Assembly (NCBI RefSeq): GCF_902686445.1
Contig: NC_062219.1
Span: forward strand, 42,373,056-42,437,055
Reading direction: 5' to 3'
Origin: Sciurus carolinensis
Taxonomy: Eukaryota > Chordata > Mammalia > Rodentia > Sciuridae
DNA length: 64,000 nucleotides
Made by a program: the position numbers and the translations under genes. The notes under the pieces were generated by a model, which saw nothing but the letters and a program-made list of their open reading frames with translations, did no database searches and had not been told where the DNA came from. Shown here in pieces: positions 10,540-21,880 of the stretch. The number at the start of each line of letters is the position of its first letter. Position 1 is the first letter of the stretch.

Positions 10540-11389
10540 GGAACTTCTCTTTTGACTATTATTACATCAGTGTGCATTTTATAAAATTAATTTGTAATGA
10601 TGTCAGCAAGGAAATAGCTGCTGTTTTCCTCTTTGCCAAAGGGAATTTCACATTTCAACTTTAACACATGAGTCAGGGAGGTGTACCAGCAAGAATATGG
10701 AAGTAGAGAACCATGTGGCTTAGGGTTTATATGATCAGATCTTTTTGCTAACTCATTATAAGTGACCGGTAAGAAGACACTTGGGAATGAAAAAGTTATG
10801 AAATGAGGAAGAATAAGAATAGTGGGAAGAGAGAGAATGACTAAAAGTTAATATTAAAATGTGGAAAATTTTAGCAAATTAAACCAAGAATTAAAACTCA
10901 GGATGAGTAAGTATAACTAATAACTTGTTCAATTTTGGCATCTATTCTGCTTTATAGACACAATCTGCAGGTTCATGTCTCTGTGGGCCTCAGTTCTCGG
11001 GGTCACAGCTGTTCGTAGTAGCTATGTGGGTGGGAGTTGGGAGAGCAACCAAAATATGACCACACTGGCTGGCTGACGTGTTATTATCTCTATGTCAAAG
11101 GCGACGTCTAATGCTGAGGCTTCACCAGTATGCTGCTGCAGCTTGCCTAGGAAATTTGTGATTTGATTTTAGAGTGATTTAGGAAACAAAGTCTAACTGC
11201 CCACTCCCCTAAGCATTGGCCAAACATCCTGACTTCCTTTCACAGCAGTATGAAAAGGGAGAGAAAAGAGCAATTACATGAGGGAGAAACTTGAAAAACT
11301 CTACCTTGGCTCTCTAAGGAAGGTCAACACCAACAGGGACAAGTCACGTGGACGCATGCCTCCTTGAGATGTTCTGATGAAAATGACAC
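10540..11389. other. Unique DNA with a less AT-rich patch
   Basis: No gene or repeat called. The stretch 10965-11160 is more GC-balanced, with words such as ctggctggctgacgtg and a few CpGs, and could be an old regulatory element. That is only a guess. Confidence 0.4.
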
Positions 11390-11640
11390 TTATCCTCAGT
11401 GTTCTCCCTCTCCAAAACCCCTAATCCCAGTTTAACCATGGGTGAAACATCAGACAAATCTCCTTTGAGGGACCTGTTACAAAGTATCTGACCAGAACTC
11501 CTCAAAACTGTCAAGGTCATTAAAAACAATCTGAAACACAGTCACAGCCAAGGAGAGTCTGGTGATTAAGGGTAACAAGGTTTCTTGGATGAGATTGCAG
11601 AACCAAAAAACCACCTTGGGTAAAAACTAGGGACATGTGA
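11390..11640 (+). mobile_element. Old L1M 3' end
   Basis: Sense match to an old L1 3' UTR: 'caaagtatctgaccagaact', cctcaaaactgtcaaggtca, cacagtcacagccaaggaga and 'ggatgagattgcagaacc'. Typical of L1M subfamilies shared among placental mammals. Confidence 0.7.
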
Positions 11641-11840
11641 ATGAAAATGGCATCTTTAGCGAATAATAATAATAACAGAAAGGAAAGGTATACAGATTAT
11701 GTAAAAAATAAGAGGAGCTATGTGGTGGAGAGGATGGAAATTTAGGTCTTGTTGGTTGGGCTGTCTCATATTGCGATGCCCCATTCCTGAACCTAACATT
11801 TCTGCTACTTGGGCGAAGAAGCTGCAGATCCACAGAGTGG

Positions 11841-11906
11841 GGATAATGTATGTCCAGTACATGTTTTCGAAAGAAAATGTAGAAAACTGGTTTTATTCTT
11901 GCTTTT
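11841..11906 (+). repeat. Direct repeat copy B (~66 bp)
   Basis: Second copy of the 10476-10539 unit, same orientation. The sequences around the two copies do not align obviously, so only this short unit is shared. Confidence 0.85.
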
Positions 11907-12142
11907 CCCCATCACATCACATTGATAGTACTGGTGCTAAAAATGAGAGGCAATAGGAACAGTGGATTAAAATTAAATTTTGAGAAAAATGCAAAAAATA
12001 AAATAAAAAGTTTTAAAAAGAAAAATCTTGGAATCGATTTCATAACTAAGAAATTTGTAGCCATTGCAGAGCTGTGTTTACATTTTGCTATCTAACATTA
12101 TCTGATTCTAATTTTTATAGTAGTTTCATTTAAAAAAAATTT
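11907..12142. other. A-rich unique DNA
   Basis: No gene. An A-rich patch lies at 11970-12025. Confidence 0.5.
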
Positions 12143-12210
12143 AGGAATTGTAGCTCAGTGGTAGAGCACTTGCTGAACATGTGCAAGATCCTCAGTTTAA
12201 TCTCCAGCAG
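12143..12210 (+). mobile_element. ID-type SINE, sense
   Basis: Monomeric ID body: ggaattgtagctcagtggta, gagcacttgctgaacatgtg, then a decayed B box (gtttaatctcc) and 'agcag' end. The A box at about 12150-12160 is intact. There is no A tail of note, so this is an old or truncated copy. Confidence 0.88.
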
Positions 12211-13714
12211 TTTTTTAAAGCAATAAAGATAACTTTGAATTTCACAAATGTTGCTAGCTATGTTCTTTCTTTCTCTAGCAGATGAGATATTCCTGTATTA
12301 TATGATTCTGGAAGATCATATACATTTTACGTAAACTGGTGATTCTTTTTAAATAGATAAAGCATGAGTAGAAGTCTAATTTTCTCAGAGTAAGTTTTCT
12401 GTTAATAAATATTAATCCAAGTTTAGTCAACAATTTTTTTAAAAACAGAACCTTCTCATACACATTACTCCTCTCACTGTGCCTCTGGGTGTACTAAAAA
12501 CTCTCCCTAATGAAAACTTGCAAAGTTTTCTTTTTCATTCAGCAATGTTATGTGGAGGAGCCATTAATCAGAGCACTGTTGATTTAGTTGCATGCACTGG
12601 CTGTGGTGTAATTTATCAATGCAAGCCTGTGCTGTGGTCCCCTTTCCTGTCGTTCCTGGATGTTTCCTTGCTTGTGACAGGATGATGATTGATTTTTACT
12701 TTCTCTAGTGTAAAAAAGGGAGATACACATTTTTGTTGCATAAGCTTTGATATTCCATGGATAATGTTGAGAATGAACATAAAGTTAACAAAAGCTTGAA
12801 AAAGCACTGTTTTGTTAAAAATGGTAAAAAATCAGAATAATAGTTTGTGATAAAATTAAGAATATATTTTATTATTACTTTGAAATTTAATTCATCAACC
12901 AGACAGCTAAGTCACCATTTCTATGCTTCTATTATATGCGTATATTTAACAAAGAAGGGACATAAGATGAAGATTTTTCCTGTTCATTATATGAATTGAT
13001 AATCAAAAACCATATACTTGTGATTAATACTTTTTTACCTTATGGGCTTTAAATTTTAAAATAAACATTCCAAAATTTAAATTCTGTGAGATCTTTTATT
13101 GAAGAAATAAAAATAAAATTAATGTTATTTGATCAAATTACACAAAATGTGATGAAGATTTGAAAATTTTAAGTTAAAACAAGATAATAGGACAAAAACA
13201 GAAAAATTCAATGCCATCTTATAAGAAAAAGTAATAATGAGCTTTAAAAGTACATGGCAGTATTTTACAAACAATAGAAAGAACAAATAACGATGCTAAC
13301 AAAATACCTACAATCAATATGTTCACCTTGCTCATTATAGTCAGCATGTTGATAAACCATATAGTAAGGTCCCTAGGACCCCAAAGCAGCAGAGCTCAAT
13401 CAGTTCACCCTGGCTTGAGACGTGGTCATTCACTCTCTGCTTGAACTTGTCCAGGAAGAAGGTCGGTCAGTTCTTACCAAGGGTTCTTTCATCTTGGAAC
13501 AGAATGATGGGTAGAAATTTCTTGATTACATTGAATCAAAATCTAGCTCCTTATAATTTCCATCAATTTTTCCTGGCTCTGCCCCATTGACTAAATCCCA
13601 CATCACAAGACAATGCCTTTGAGGAACATAGGGAGTAATTTGTAAATTGCTGGGTATTGTTTCTATTTTCTTTCCCTCTTGAAACAGCTTTGTTTACATC
13701 ATTCCCCATTTCAG
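12211..13714. other. Unique AT-rich DNA
   Basis: 1.5 kb with no recognised repeat or gene. The opposed 62-68-codon frames at 12275-12807 are unremarkable. Confidence 0.5.
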
Positions 13715-14000
13715 ACATTTCCAATGGCTGTTCCATTGCCTACAAAATGAAGTCCAACTTTTTTGATTTTTAAAATCAGTTGTGAACAATATCTATCCAA
13801 AGTGTCGACATAATTTTTTATTACTATCTTTCCTGAGGCATTTCTCTCTTTCTCCCATTTGTTTTTTAAATATATCTCATTTTCCTCTTGCTCTGCTGTG
13901 ATACCTTTGGAAGCAGATCTTTGCTTGATATAATTTTGTATGCCTGCGATTTCAATCTCACATGACATGCTGTAGCTATTCAATAATAAATGATAAATCA
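13715..14000 (+). mobile_element. L2 LINE fragment
   Basis: 'ttccaatggctgttccattgcctacaaaatgaagtccaac' is a typical L2 ORF2-end segment. The sequence decays quickly rightward, so the right boundary is approximate. Confidence 0.6.
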
Positions 14001-14734
14001 TGGCCTCAAAAATGGATGTGCTCCAGGTGACTTGGATCAGAACAGAGAAAAATAGAACTATCCTTCTCTTGTCCTTGACAATTTCTATTAACGCAGCTCA
14101 AAATGGTCTACTATTTTACCAGCTAAGTCATGCTGCAAGTTCATTCTGACCTCGCCATCGACTCTGCCAAACCCTTTCACATGAACTGCTGTTAATCCTG
14201 TACATGTGAGGTTAATTTTTTTTAACAGAAATGTAGAACTTTATGTTTCTAGCTCTTAAATTTCTCCTTGTTTTTTCTGGCCCATGCTGTCAGCCTATTG
14301 AGAATATTTTGATTCTAATATCACTTAATAGTGCTCTCTTCTAGTCTTGCATCATCTAAACATTCAATAGTCATGTCTTCTCTTTCTTCATTCAAGTTTT
14401 AGCCAAGTTTTGAACATTTGCCTGGTCAACGGTTGAGCCATGGACATGACAGCAGAGGGATAGCCCTCCCAATGGCAGAAGTCCAGTCACCAATTCTTGT
14501 TTGATAATCAATCAGATAGAAGGAAACAACTATTACCAACTTCAGTCATTTTTCATTCTTTCAGCAAATATCAAGAGAGATTTCTTTAAATGTCTTGGAG
14601 AATTCACAGTATGATACAGAATAAATTATATTTTTTGAATACCTATTTATTAAATTCCTTAAAAGTATTAAATTGACTTAACAACTAAGGAGCCCCAGAC
14701 ATTCTACTAGAAATGGCACAAAATTAACCTTTTT
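14001..14734. other. Unique DNA
   Basis: No gene or repeat called. The part at 14130-14210 may continue the L2. Confidence 0.45.
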
Positions 14735-14905
14735 GAAAACTATCAATTCTAGTCATGATTATACTGACTTTAAAGATAAGAAAACAGAACTTCAGAGTAG
14801 TGAAATATTTGTCAGAGATTTCAAAGCTATCGAGAGTCAGGACCAGGCTTCCATGGTGAGATCCAGCCAATGTAATCCCAAGTCTATCCTTGACTCTTCT
14901 CTGCT
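14735..14905 (-). mobile_element. MIR SINE, antisense
   Basis: 'gataagaaaacagaacttca', 'gtgaaatatttgtcagag' and 'gagtcaggaccaggcttcca' match the complement of MIR ('gaggaaactgaggc…', 'aacttgccc', 'aaccaggattc'). Confidence 0.72.
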
Positions 14906-15079
14906 TCATTCCCCACACTCAATCCACAGTAAATTCTAGTAGGATTTACAGTTCTCCATCTACATACTATCTCCAATCTCTCCTTTCATCTCCATACAAT
15001 GTTCTAACCCTAGTACCATCCTCTATTCCTCCAATAATTTCTTGTCCCCACTATTTCCTTTATTGCCCCCATAAGGCCA

Positions 15080-15770
15080 ATTCTCTACAGACTAACCAAA
15101 CTGGAATTTTAATATCCTAAATCAGGTTATGTTATTTCTCCAGTTCAACCCCTTCTAAGGGCTTCCCATAGCACTAGCATAAGCATATACTGTAAATACA
15201 TTGTTATGGATTATATATCCCTAAAGAAAGTTGCCTTGGCCAGGCAGGCCTGTTATCCCAGTGGCTTGAGAGATTGAGGCAGGAGGACTACAACTTTGAG
15301 GTTGGCCTCAGCAACTTAGAGAGACCCTGAGCAACTTAGTGAGACACTGTTTCAAAATTTAAAAAAAAAAAAAATGGACTGTTAATATGGCTCAGTTGGT
15401 TCAATCCCTAGTAGGAAAAAAAAAAAAAAAAAAAGTCATCTTGATTCCTACAACTCATCACTATCTTGCTTTTCTCCTCTATCACACTGTTGTAGCCACA
15501 CTGGGTTTTCTTGAGATCCTATATATTACCAAACTTACTTCTTTCCAGAAGGCAACTGTAACATATCTTTGTGTAGCTGGTTCCATCTTATATTAACATC
15601 TCAGTTCAAATATCTCTTTTTTAAAGAAAGCTGCTCTCATTTCTTCATCTAATACTTCCTCCTCCTACTTGGTGTTACTTTAGTCTGCATTTTTTTCTTC
15701 ACCTCTCATATATTTAATTAAAGGTGTTATATATATTGGTATCTTTTTACAAAAATTTGTATAAAATGTT
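15080..15770 (+). mobile_element. L2 LINE fragment split by a B1-dID SINE
   Basis: Left part has 'tcaggttatgttatttctcc' and 'ttctaagggcttcccatagc'. The right part (from 15435) has 'gttgtagccacactgggttt', 'atctcagttcaaatatctc' and 'gaaagctgctctcatttctt'. These occur in the proper L2 order on either side of the SINE. Confidence 0.78.
15237..15434 (+). mobile_element. B1-dID dimeric SINE, sense
   Basis: 7SL-derived B1 half: 'cctgttatcccagtggcttg', agattgaggcaggaggacta, 'gagaccctgagcaacttagt'. It is followed by an A linker, an ID half ('aatatggctcagttggttcaatccctagta') and an 18-base A tail. This dimer type is a squirrel/dormouse-lineage SINE. The ID half has lost its 'gagtgcccctg' centre. Confidence 0.9.
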
Positions 15771-16699
15771 TCATTGCTAGATTCCCCAAATCTGGCATAA
15801 ATTGACTAGATTAAGTCAATCGGCAGATTCTTGAGAAGTACTGGCTAAGCCAATGAAATAATTGTCTGATTTCATAATACAGAAACTAACATAAGAGGTA
15901 TTTCTTCTAAAAACAAATGAATAAACACATTTACTTAGATCCTAGCCATGAAGGTAATAACTTAGGTTAGAAAAAAGGGGAGAAAGGGTGAGTAGAATTT
16001 TTAGAAAGCACATTTTCCGTCAATGACTCAGGAATAAGAATTAAAGGCACACGGAAAAGGACTGTACCTTCACATATCCTGACAGTATTTTTAAATTCCA
16101 GGATGTATCACTTTTGGCACACAAACCTGAGGAAGTAAGTGCAAGTAATGGTGATGAGGAGGAGTGGTGTATAGGCAAAAGGGACTGGAAATTTTGCTTT
16201 ATTTCTCACAAACCAGCATTTTAAACCTTTTTTCAATAAACTATTAAAATTGACCTATGAAGCTAAAGTTGTATAAAGCAGGCATTAATATCAGTGACAA
16301 CAGCTCTCAAGTGATTTTCAATTATGCTGATTTAAAAAATAATAAAATCATATTCTGAAACTCTAGGAATCAAGGAGAAAATTATTTTTATTATGGGCCT
16401 TAAAAGCTTAAGTATTTGTAAACATCCAGTAGTATTAAACATAATTCAATAGCTATTTATTAAACTTCTACAGATTATATTATTTGTAGCTCAGGATTTA
16501 TTTGTTGAAATTAGCTTTACTTTTATTGGGAAGTTTTTAGGGGGGAATTTGAGCACTTTTATGCCAAGCATATATTTGATTGTGCAAAACATGCTGTGTA
16601 TGTATGTTTGCCTCCAACATTTGCCTCAGGCTGCTGTTGCTGGCATGTCCTTCCTCTTTTGGCAAAATTGTGTAAATACCTAAAGGTCCCAATGCCATT
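15771..16699. other. Unique AT-rich DNA
   Basis: No gene or repeat recognised. Confidence 0.5.
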
Positions 16700-16935
16700 G
16701 TCATCTTCTCTATGAAGATATCTCTAGTCCCTCTCCCAACATACATTCAAGGTCAGACTTAGTTGTTCCCTCTGGTATTTCCAAAGTCCCCCATACCTCT
16801 ATTGTAGCACTTAAACTTAATTTCCATTCCCAAAGTATTCACAACCGGGTATGAGATGACGAATCTACACCGTGTCTTGCTCACCCTGCATCCTCAGGAC
16901 CTCTAACAGTCTCTGGGACCTGGTAAATTTTCAAA
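16700..16935 (+). mobile_element. L2 LINE 3' region
   Basis: 'catacattcaaggtcagact…', 'ttgtagcacttaaacttaatttcc', 'gtgtcttgctcaccctgcatcctcaggacctctaacagtctctggg' follow the order of the L2 3' region. Diverged. Confidence 0.62.
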
Positions 16936-16984
16936 ACCTACTCCTCCCTTCCTCCTTTTGTTTCTTCATTTCTTACTTCATGTA

Positions 16985-17330
16985 TTTACTCAATGAATAA
17001 TTATCAAGTAACCATTATTTTCCAGGCAAAGTTTTAGGGGTAACAAGTAAAACAGTTGTGATTAAGATGAGCCCTCCTACTTTCCAGTAAGGAGAAGAAT
17101 AAAAATGTTAAATATAAATGAGTATGCAAATAAAATATTTTAAAGGGACAGAACAGAATGACTGGGAGGGCGTCTGCCACTGTAAGGGTCCAGGGAAGAC
17201 TCTTTGGGCAGGAGGCATTTCAGCTGAGATCTGAAGGGCAAGAAGAAACAATTATGGCAGTCTCCTGGGAAAGATTATTTCAACTGGACCAGTGAGTGAA
17301 ACCGCCCAAATAAAGAACAAACTTAATTTG
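16985..17330 (-). mobile_element. L2 LINE 3' region, antisense
   Basis: 'actcaatgaataattatcaa…', 'agggaagactctttgggcag', gaggcatttcagctgagatc and 'tgaagggcaagaag' are the complement of L2. It stands tail-to-tail with the L2 at 16700-16935. Confidence 0.7.
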
Positions 17331-18104
17331 TTTTAGAGATGAAAGGAAAGCTGGTGAGATTCTATTGATTTTCGTCAATGCAGATATTGAGTAAGGAATA
17401 TTTCCAAGGATAGTACAACTGAATTGTTTGCCTGAACTTAAACAAGAAAGCATTCATCACAGTGAACAAATAAGGACAAAACAAAACAAAAACCTGCACA
17501 CCTCTTGAAATAAAATAGACAAATGGCTATAAAAATATCATTATAGTGATTAGAATGTGGGCAATTGTAATTATGATTATAAACTCATAGCTCCTCGTTT
17601 TTGCTGTCACCTACTAATGCCTGGATGGGACGATATGATTTTTAGGTTTAGTGATTTTTGTCTCAGTGATTTTGGGTTCCTTGTTCCCTGCCACTTTCCC
17701 TAGGGCTATCTCCACTTTAATTTTTGGCTATTTCTGTAAGCATGATGGTAATCCCTTCAATGACTTGCATCTTGGGTAACAGGGCCAAGGTTTGGTGGAT
17801 GCCACTTGCAAAACCCATTGAGGGAGCTCCTCAAGGTCATTTTTTAAAGCTCCCTGCATGCTCTTTTGCAACCCATTCTGAAAGCATTAGCTGTGAGACA
17901 GCTTTCCGTGTCTCAGTTCCAGAAGTTGTGTTCTTCAAAGCTGTAAAGGAATTTTTAATGTAATTAAAAATGTAGTAGTTTGTAACTCCTAACAGAGGTG
18001 GAGGGAAACCTTCATGTTTACTTGGCATGAGAAGGTCAGCATGAATTTTCATAACAATGTCCTTTTTCAGAGGTGATAAAAGTGAGGCTGGGAGATAGTT
18101 GTCC
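17331..18104. other. Unique DNA
   Basis: No gene or repeat recognised. A 127-codon minus frame (17837-18220) runs into the hAT element on its right and is considered accidental. Confidence 0.5.
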
Positions 18105-18325
18105 AGATCAGCTTTCCTCAGTCTCAGCTCGATTGGCATTTGAGACAGGGCAATTCTTTGTTGTGGGCTTGTTCTGTGCATTGTGAGAAGTGTACCCCTT
18201 GCCCTGGCCCCAAACCCCACACGTCACCTCTCCTACCTGTGACAAACCAATGTGTCTGTCATTGCGTAGTATCTATGGAGGGAGAAGGGACAAATTGCTC
18301 CCAGTTGAGATCACTGGTCTAAAAG
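18105..18325. mobile_element. hAT-Charlie-type MITE
   Basis: 'ctttcctcagtctcagctcg', 'ggcatttgagacagggcaat', 'tctttgttgtgggcttgttctgtgcattgt', 'acaaaccaatgtgtctgtcattg' and 'ttgctcccagttgagatcactgg' follow in order the widespread mammalian hAT MITE with CAGTGGTTCTCAACC-type ends. No coding capacity. Confidence 0.8.
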
Positions 18326-20125
18326 ATGATAGAGCCAGAACCAAAATGAACTTTCAGCTGTTTCATTAGTCAAAACCAAATATATTATAATACTATTTCC
18401 TGATCATGTAATAAAAGAAATTTGGGCACTTAAACATACAGATATGGGGACTAGGAATTTCTTAGAAATATCCCCTCGATGAAGGTGTCTGAAAATACTG
18501 GCTGGCCTCATGCTCTGTAGCCCAAGTGTTGATGCTCAATAACTTTGCTGGAGTCCTGAGTCTAAACATGGGTCTATGTTAACCAAATAAACAATAGAAA
18601 AGCATCTTTCAAAAAAAGTTTTTAAAAGCTTCGTACTCTCAGTCTAATGACAAGTTAGATTTCTATCCCAAATTTGAAAAATGTATTTCCTTTCTGTAGT
18701 GAATTAGGAAAGAAAAGAAGCACCAGAGAAAATGCAATGACCTGACCATTCAGCCCAGCCCAAATAAACACTTTTATTTCCTCTCCTTTTCTAAAACAAA
18801 CACAACTCAACCAAAAGTTTATCTTTTCTTCATTTAGAATTCTATTTTGGGGCTCACATCACACAGAAAAAGTGAAATGTTAGTGAACAAGCGTGCCTCA
18901 GTAGGGGAAACATAAGGCATTTATTACAAACGAATTCCAAATAATTAGTGGAGGAGATCATGAAATGTTCAGAGGGAAAAAAGGGCTGAATTTCAAACAG
19001 GAGGGGGTCTGAGCCATTAATGGGTAATCTGCACGACTTTTGTTAATCCCCTGGGGCTCCCATTACAGGTGGTTCATATTTCTAAGCAGTGAAGTATGCG
19101 AGATGAATGGAAAATTTCTCCTTAACATTTTCCACTACTCAGTCTTAGCATGAAAAACCCTATACCAGATCAGGCAGCTGGTTTATTATAACTTCCAATT
19201 CAGAGGCATATCACCATTTACTTATTCCCACCCCTTGCTACTCACCAGAGATTTTCTTTTCTCCATTTACCTGGTGTAGAATTTCTTTTAGAGAAAGTTT
19301 CTAGCTGTTTTTTAATATAGACTGGGAAGTGTTGTTCAGGTTTGAAAATACTGAACACTTGAGTTGACATTTATTAGATCTGAGGACATTTCATATTGTG
19401 AAAATTAAAAGTCACATGTATTTTACATATGAAATGGCCCTAATCTCTGCAATAGTTGCCATAGGAAAGAATTAGAAAAATATAGGTTGGTTTTCTTATC
19501 GGTATAATCTGAGTATAAAGTACTATAGCGAAACGTTTTTAAGTTATTCAAACAAATATTTTATAAAATAATTTAGATGAAGTAGAATGACAAAGGTATA
19601 AAAATACAGAAAACCCAAAACTAAAACTAATCAAAGCACACATGGTGTTTTGCCTGCCCCTGAACTAGAGAAAGAAGATGTTAATCTGGCAAGGTTATCT
19701 TCCATATTTAAGTTATGCCCACATGTGTTCCCAGGAGCCCCTAAAACAACTTTTGATCTTGGTAAAACTGATCTTATTATTGCCCTAAAATGCCAGGTTC
19801 CTTTCTTCTCCTGTACCTTCCTACTTCTGGTTCCTCCCTTCCAGATGCCACCCCACTGTTTTCAGTGCAACTGGTCCTAAACATCTTTCCTGATATTAGT
19901 CAGTTGAAAACTATTTCTGTCAATTTCTAAACATATTTAGATCTACAACTCTACTTAGTTCTCTGGAGGTTTGCAAGAAGCATAGCCCTGGCCCTCAGCC
20001 TAGAGTCCTTAGAGGAGAATCCAGGGAGATAGGATGTAGAGAGGACTGTAAAAATTCAAGGAGTGTTTTATAAAAAGCAAGAATAAAAATGGTATTAATG
20101 TAATGAAGTCTTAATGTTGTTTGCC
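18326..20125. other. Unique DNA
   Basis: 1.8 kb with no recognised repeat or gene. The 76-codon plus frame at 19650-19880 is not recognisable. Confidence 0.5.
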
Positions 20126-20188
20126 CCTTCCTGTCTTCTTTCTTTCCTTCCCTCCCTCCCTCCTTCCTTCCTTTTCTTTTTCCTTTTA
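20126..20188. repeat. Pyrimidine-rich simple repeat (TTCC/CCCT)
   Basis: Imperfect ttcc and ccct units, e.g. ccttccctccctccctcctt. Polypurine/polypyrimidine simple sequence. Confidence 0.9.
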
Positions 20189-20424
20189 TTATTTTGGAAA
20201 CATCAACTTTGAGTTTTTTAAACTTTTCATTAAAGATGTGGGGATTTCAGGCAGAACTTCCTTGAGTGCCAGAAAAACCCCACAGGGGTAGTGATTTGTA
20301 CATCTGAAATCCAATCTCTTTTCCTCTGATATCAATTCTCTCCATTACCATCAAATTATTTTGCTGATATGTAAATTTTTTCACATAGCTCTTCTCTTCG
20401 AGGATTTCAATTAGCTCTCCTTTG

Positions 20425-20600
20425 CCTCCAGGACCAAGTCCAAACTCTTCAGCATGGCAAGCAATTGCCATGTTCCTTATTGACCCCCACTCACTCAGTA
20501 ACCTAATTTTCTACAAATCTCCAGCTCTTTCTCTGTACTCAAGGGCCCAAAGACTTGTGATTTCTCAAATGTGTCCTGATACTCCACATATTTTTATAAC
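20425..20600 (+). mobile_element. L2 LINE fragment
   Basis: 'accaagtccaaactcttcagcatggcaagcaattgccatg' corresponds to the L2 'aagtccaaactccttagcatggcattcaaggcc' region. Continues with 'ctgtactcaagggcccaaag'. Confidence 0.72.
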
Positions 20601-20604
20601 AATT

Positions 20605-20815
20605 GCTAATATTGTTGTAAGTGTTTTATGTACATTTCTTTATTTGAGCCCCAAGCAACTCTTTGAGTAAATATTCTTACAGTTATCCTTTGGGAAGTAA
20701 GGAAACTGAGGCACAGAGAAGTCAAGTAACTTATAGAAGATCATTTGGATAGTAGCAGGTGTTGGCTAGAGCTCAGGATTCCAATATAGACCCTTAGCCC
20801 CAAGGTTTAGGTCTT
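20605..20815 (-). mobile_element. MIR SINE, antisense
   Basis: 'aagtaaggaaactgaggcac', agagaagtcaagtaacttat, 'agcaggtgttggctagagctcaggattcc' is a clear MIR complement. Confidence 0.88.
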
Positions 20816-21575
20816 CCTTTTACTCATGTCTGTCTGACACAGTTGAATGCATTCAAAAGCTAGCTTATGTTTCAATGTTTCCTTAAATTTGACTCTCTCA
20901 GACTGAGCTGACTAAGTCCTTGGACCACTATTGTCCTTTAAATATTCTTATAATTCTGCATAGTATATAGGCTGTAATTAATTATTTACATGATCTCTTA
21001 AATTCAGAATGGGTTCCAAGTTGTATTTGTCTTTTTAACTCAGACCACCATACTGTTTTATTTAATGAATAAATTAATGAAGAGCTAAAGGAACATATCT
21101 TCATTTAGTTGGTGGGTACATAGCTGCCTGCTTTCCAGAAAATCTTGATGATAGAATGACCCCTGATTTTTATTTACTCATTCACCTGTTGTTGTTTTGG
21201 TTTACTTGCATACAATCTTGCTTTTTCTTAGGGGGGAAAAAAGTCTACTATGGATTATTTAATTTTTTTAAAAAATTTGAATATGTAAAAAATAATAATC
21301 CTTATTCATATAAATTATTATCAAAAACTAAGAAAAGTTTAATTCCTTTAAAAATGTTCACATACTTTAATTAAGTTTTGTAAGATACTAGAATACAAAT
21401 TGAATATACTAAAGTTTTAACTTCACCTTCATAATACTTGAAATATTGTGCTATAGAAGAGTGATACTTTTATCTTCTACATTAGACCATCTAGTCAGAA
21501 GTGGAGCAAAAGTGCATCTGAATTTCCAGGTAATTTCTTGGTGGTCACGACTGAGAAAGGTATACTAACTTTGAA
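20816..21575. other. Unique AT-rich DNA
   Basis: No gene or repeat recognised. Confidence 0.5.
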
Positions 21576-21880
21576 TTATATGCTAGCAGCTTCAACAATG
21601 GTTCCCTGTTTCATCTTACCCACAGTGGGTGATTTTAGGATAAATAGTTTCTGGCTTGAAATGTACACAGCTTCATAGATCAAAGTCAGCCCTTTGAACA
21701 GCCTCCAGAAACAGCCTGGTAGCCAGTGCAAACCATAGTGCACAGACGTTAATAGGATCCATCTGCCCGGGACCCTCAAGCAAGCAAGCTGCCACTACAT
21801 TTTGTAGTAACTGAATGATCTGGTGGTTTTCACAACAGCCCCCCACTGGATCACATTGTTGTAATGCTCTGGAAAAGTCA
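21576..21880 (-). mobile_element. Ancient CR1/L2/L3-like LINE fossil with RT C-terminal motif
   Basis: On the minus strand an open stretch reads LHWLPGCFWRLFKGLTLIYE. This matches the conserved segment after the reverse-transcriptase palm in CR1/L2-clade LINEs (HWLPV..R..FK.L.L.YKAL). Upstream, in another frame, IIQLLQNVVAACLL corresponds to the preceding 'LQLVQNAAARLL' segment, so one frameshift separates the two. The flanking unit order agrees with the family. No function remains as a LINE. The legible protein motif in so old an element is unusual. Confidence 0.72.

Noticed and set aside
12143..12210. tRNA gene
   Set aside because: The A and B boxes belong to an ID SINE. There is no cloverleaf with paired acceptor stem. 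The same applies to the ID copies at 27904, 8688 and 2384.
17837..18220. 127-codon minus frame
   Set aside because: Its N-terminal third lies in a hAT MITE, the rest in unique DNA, with no recognisable domain.
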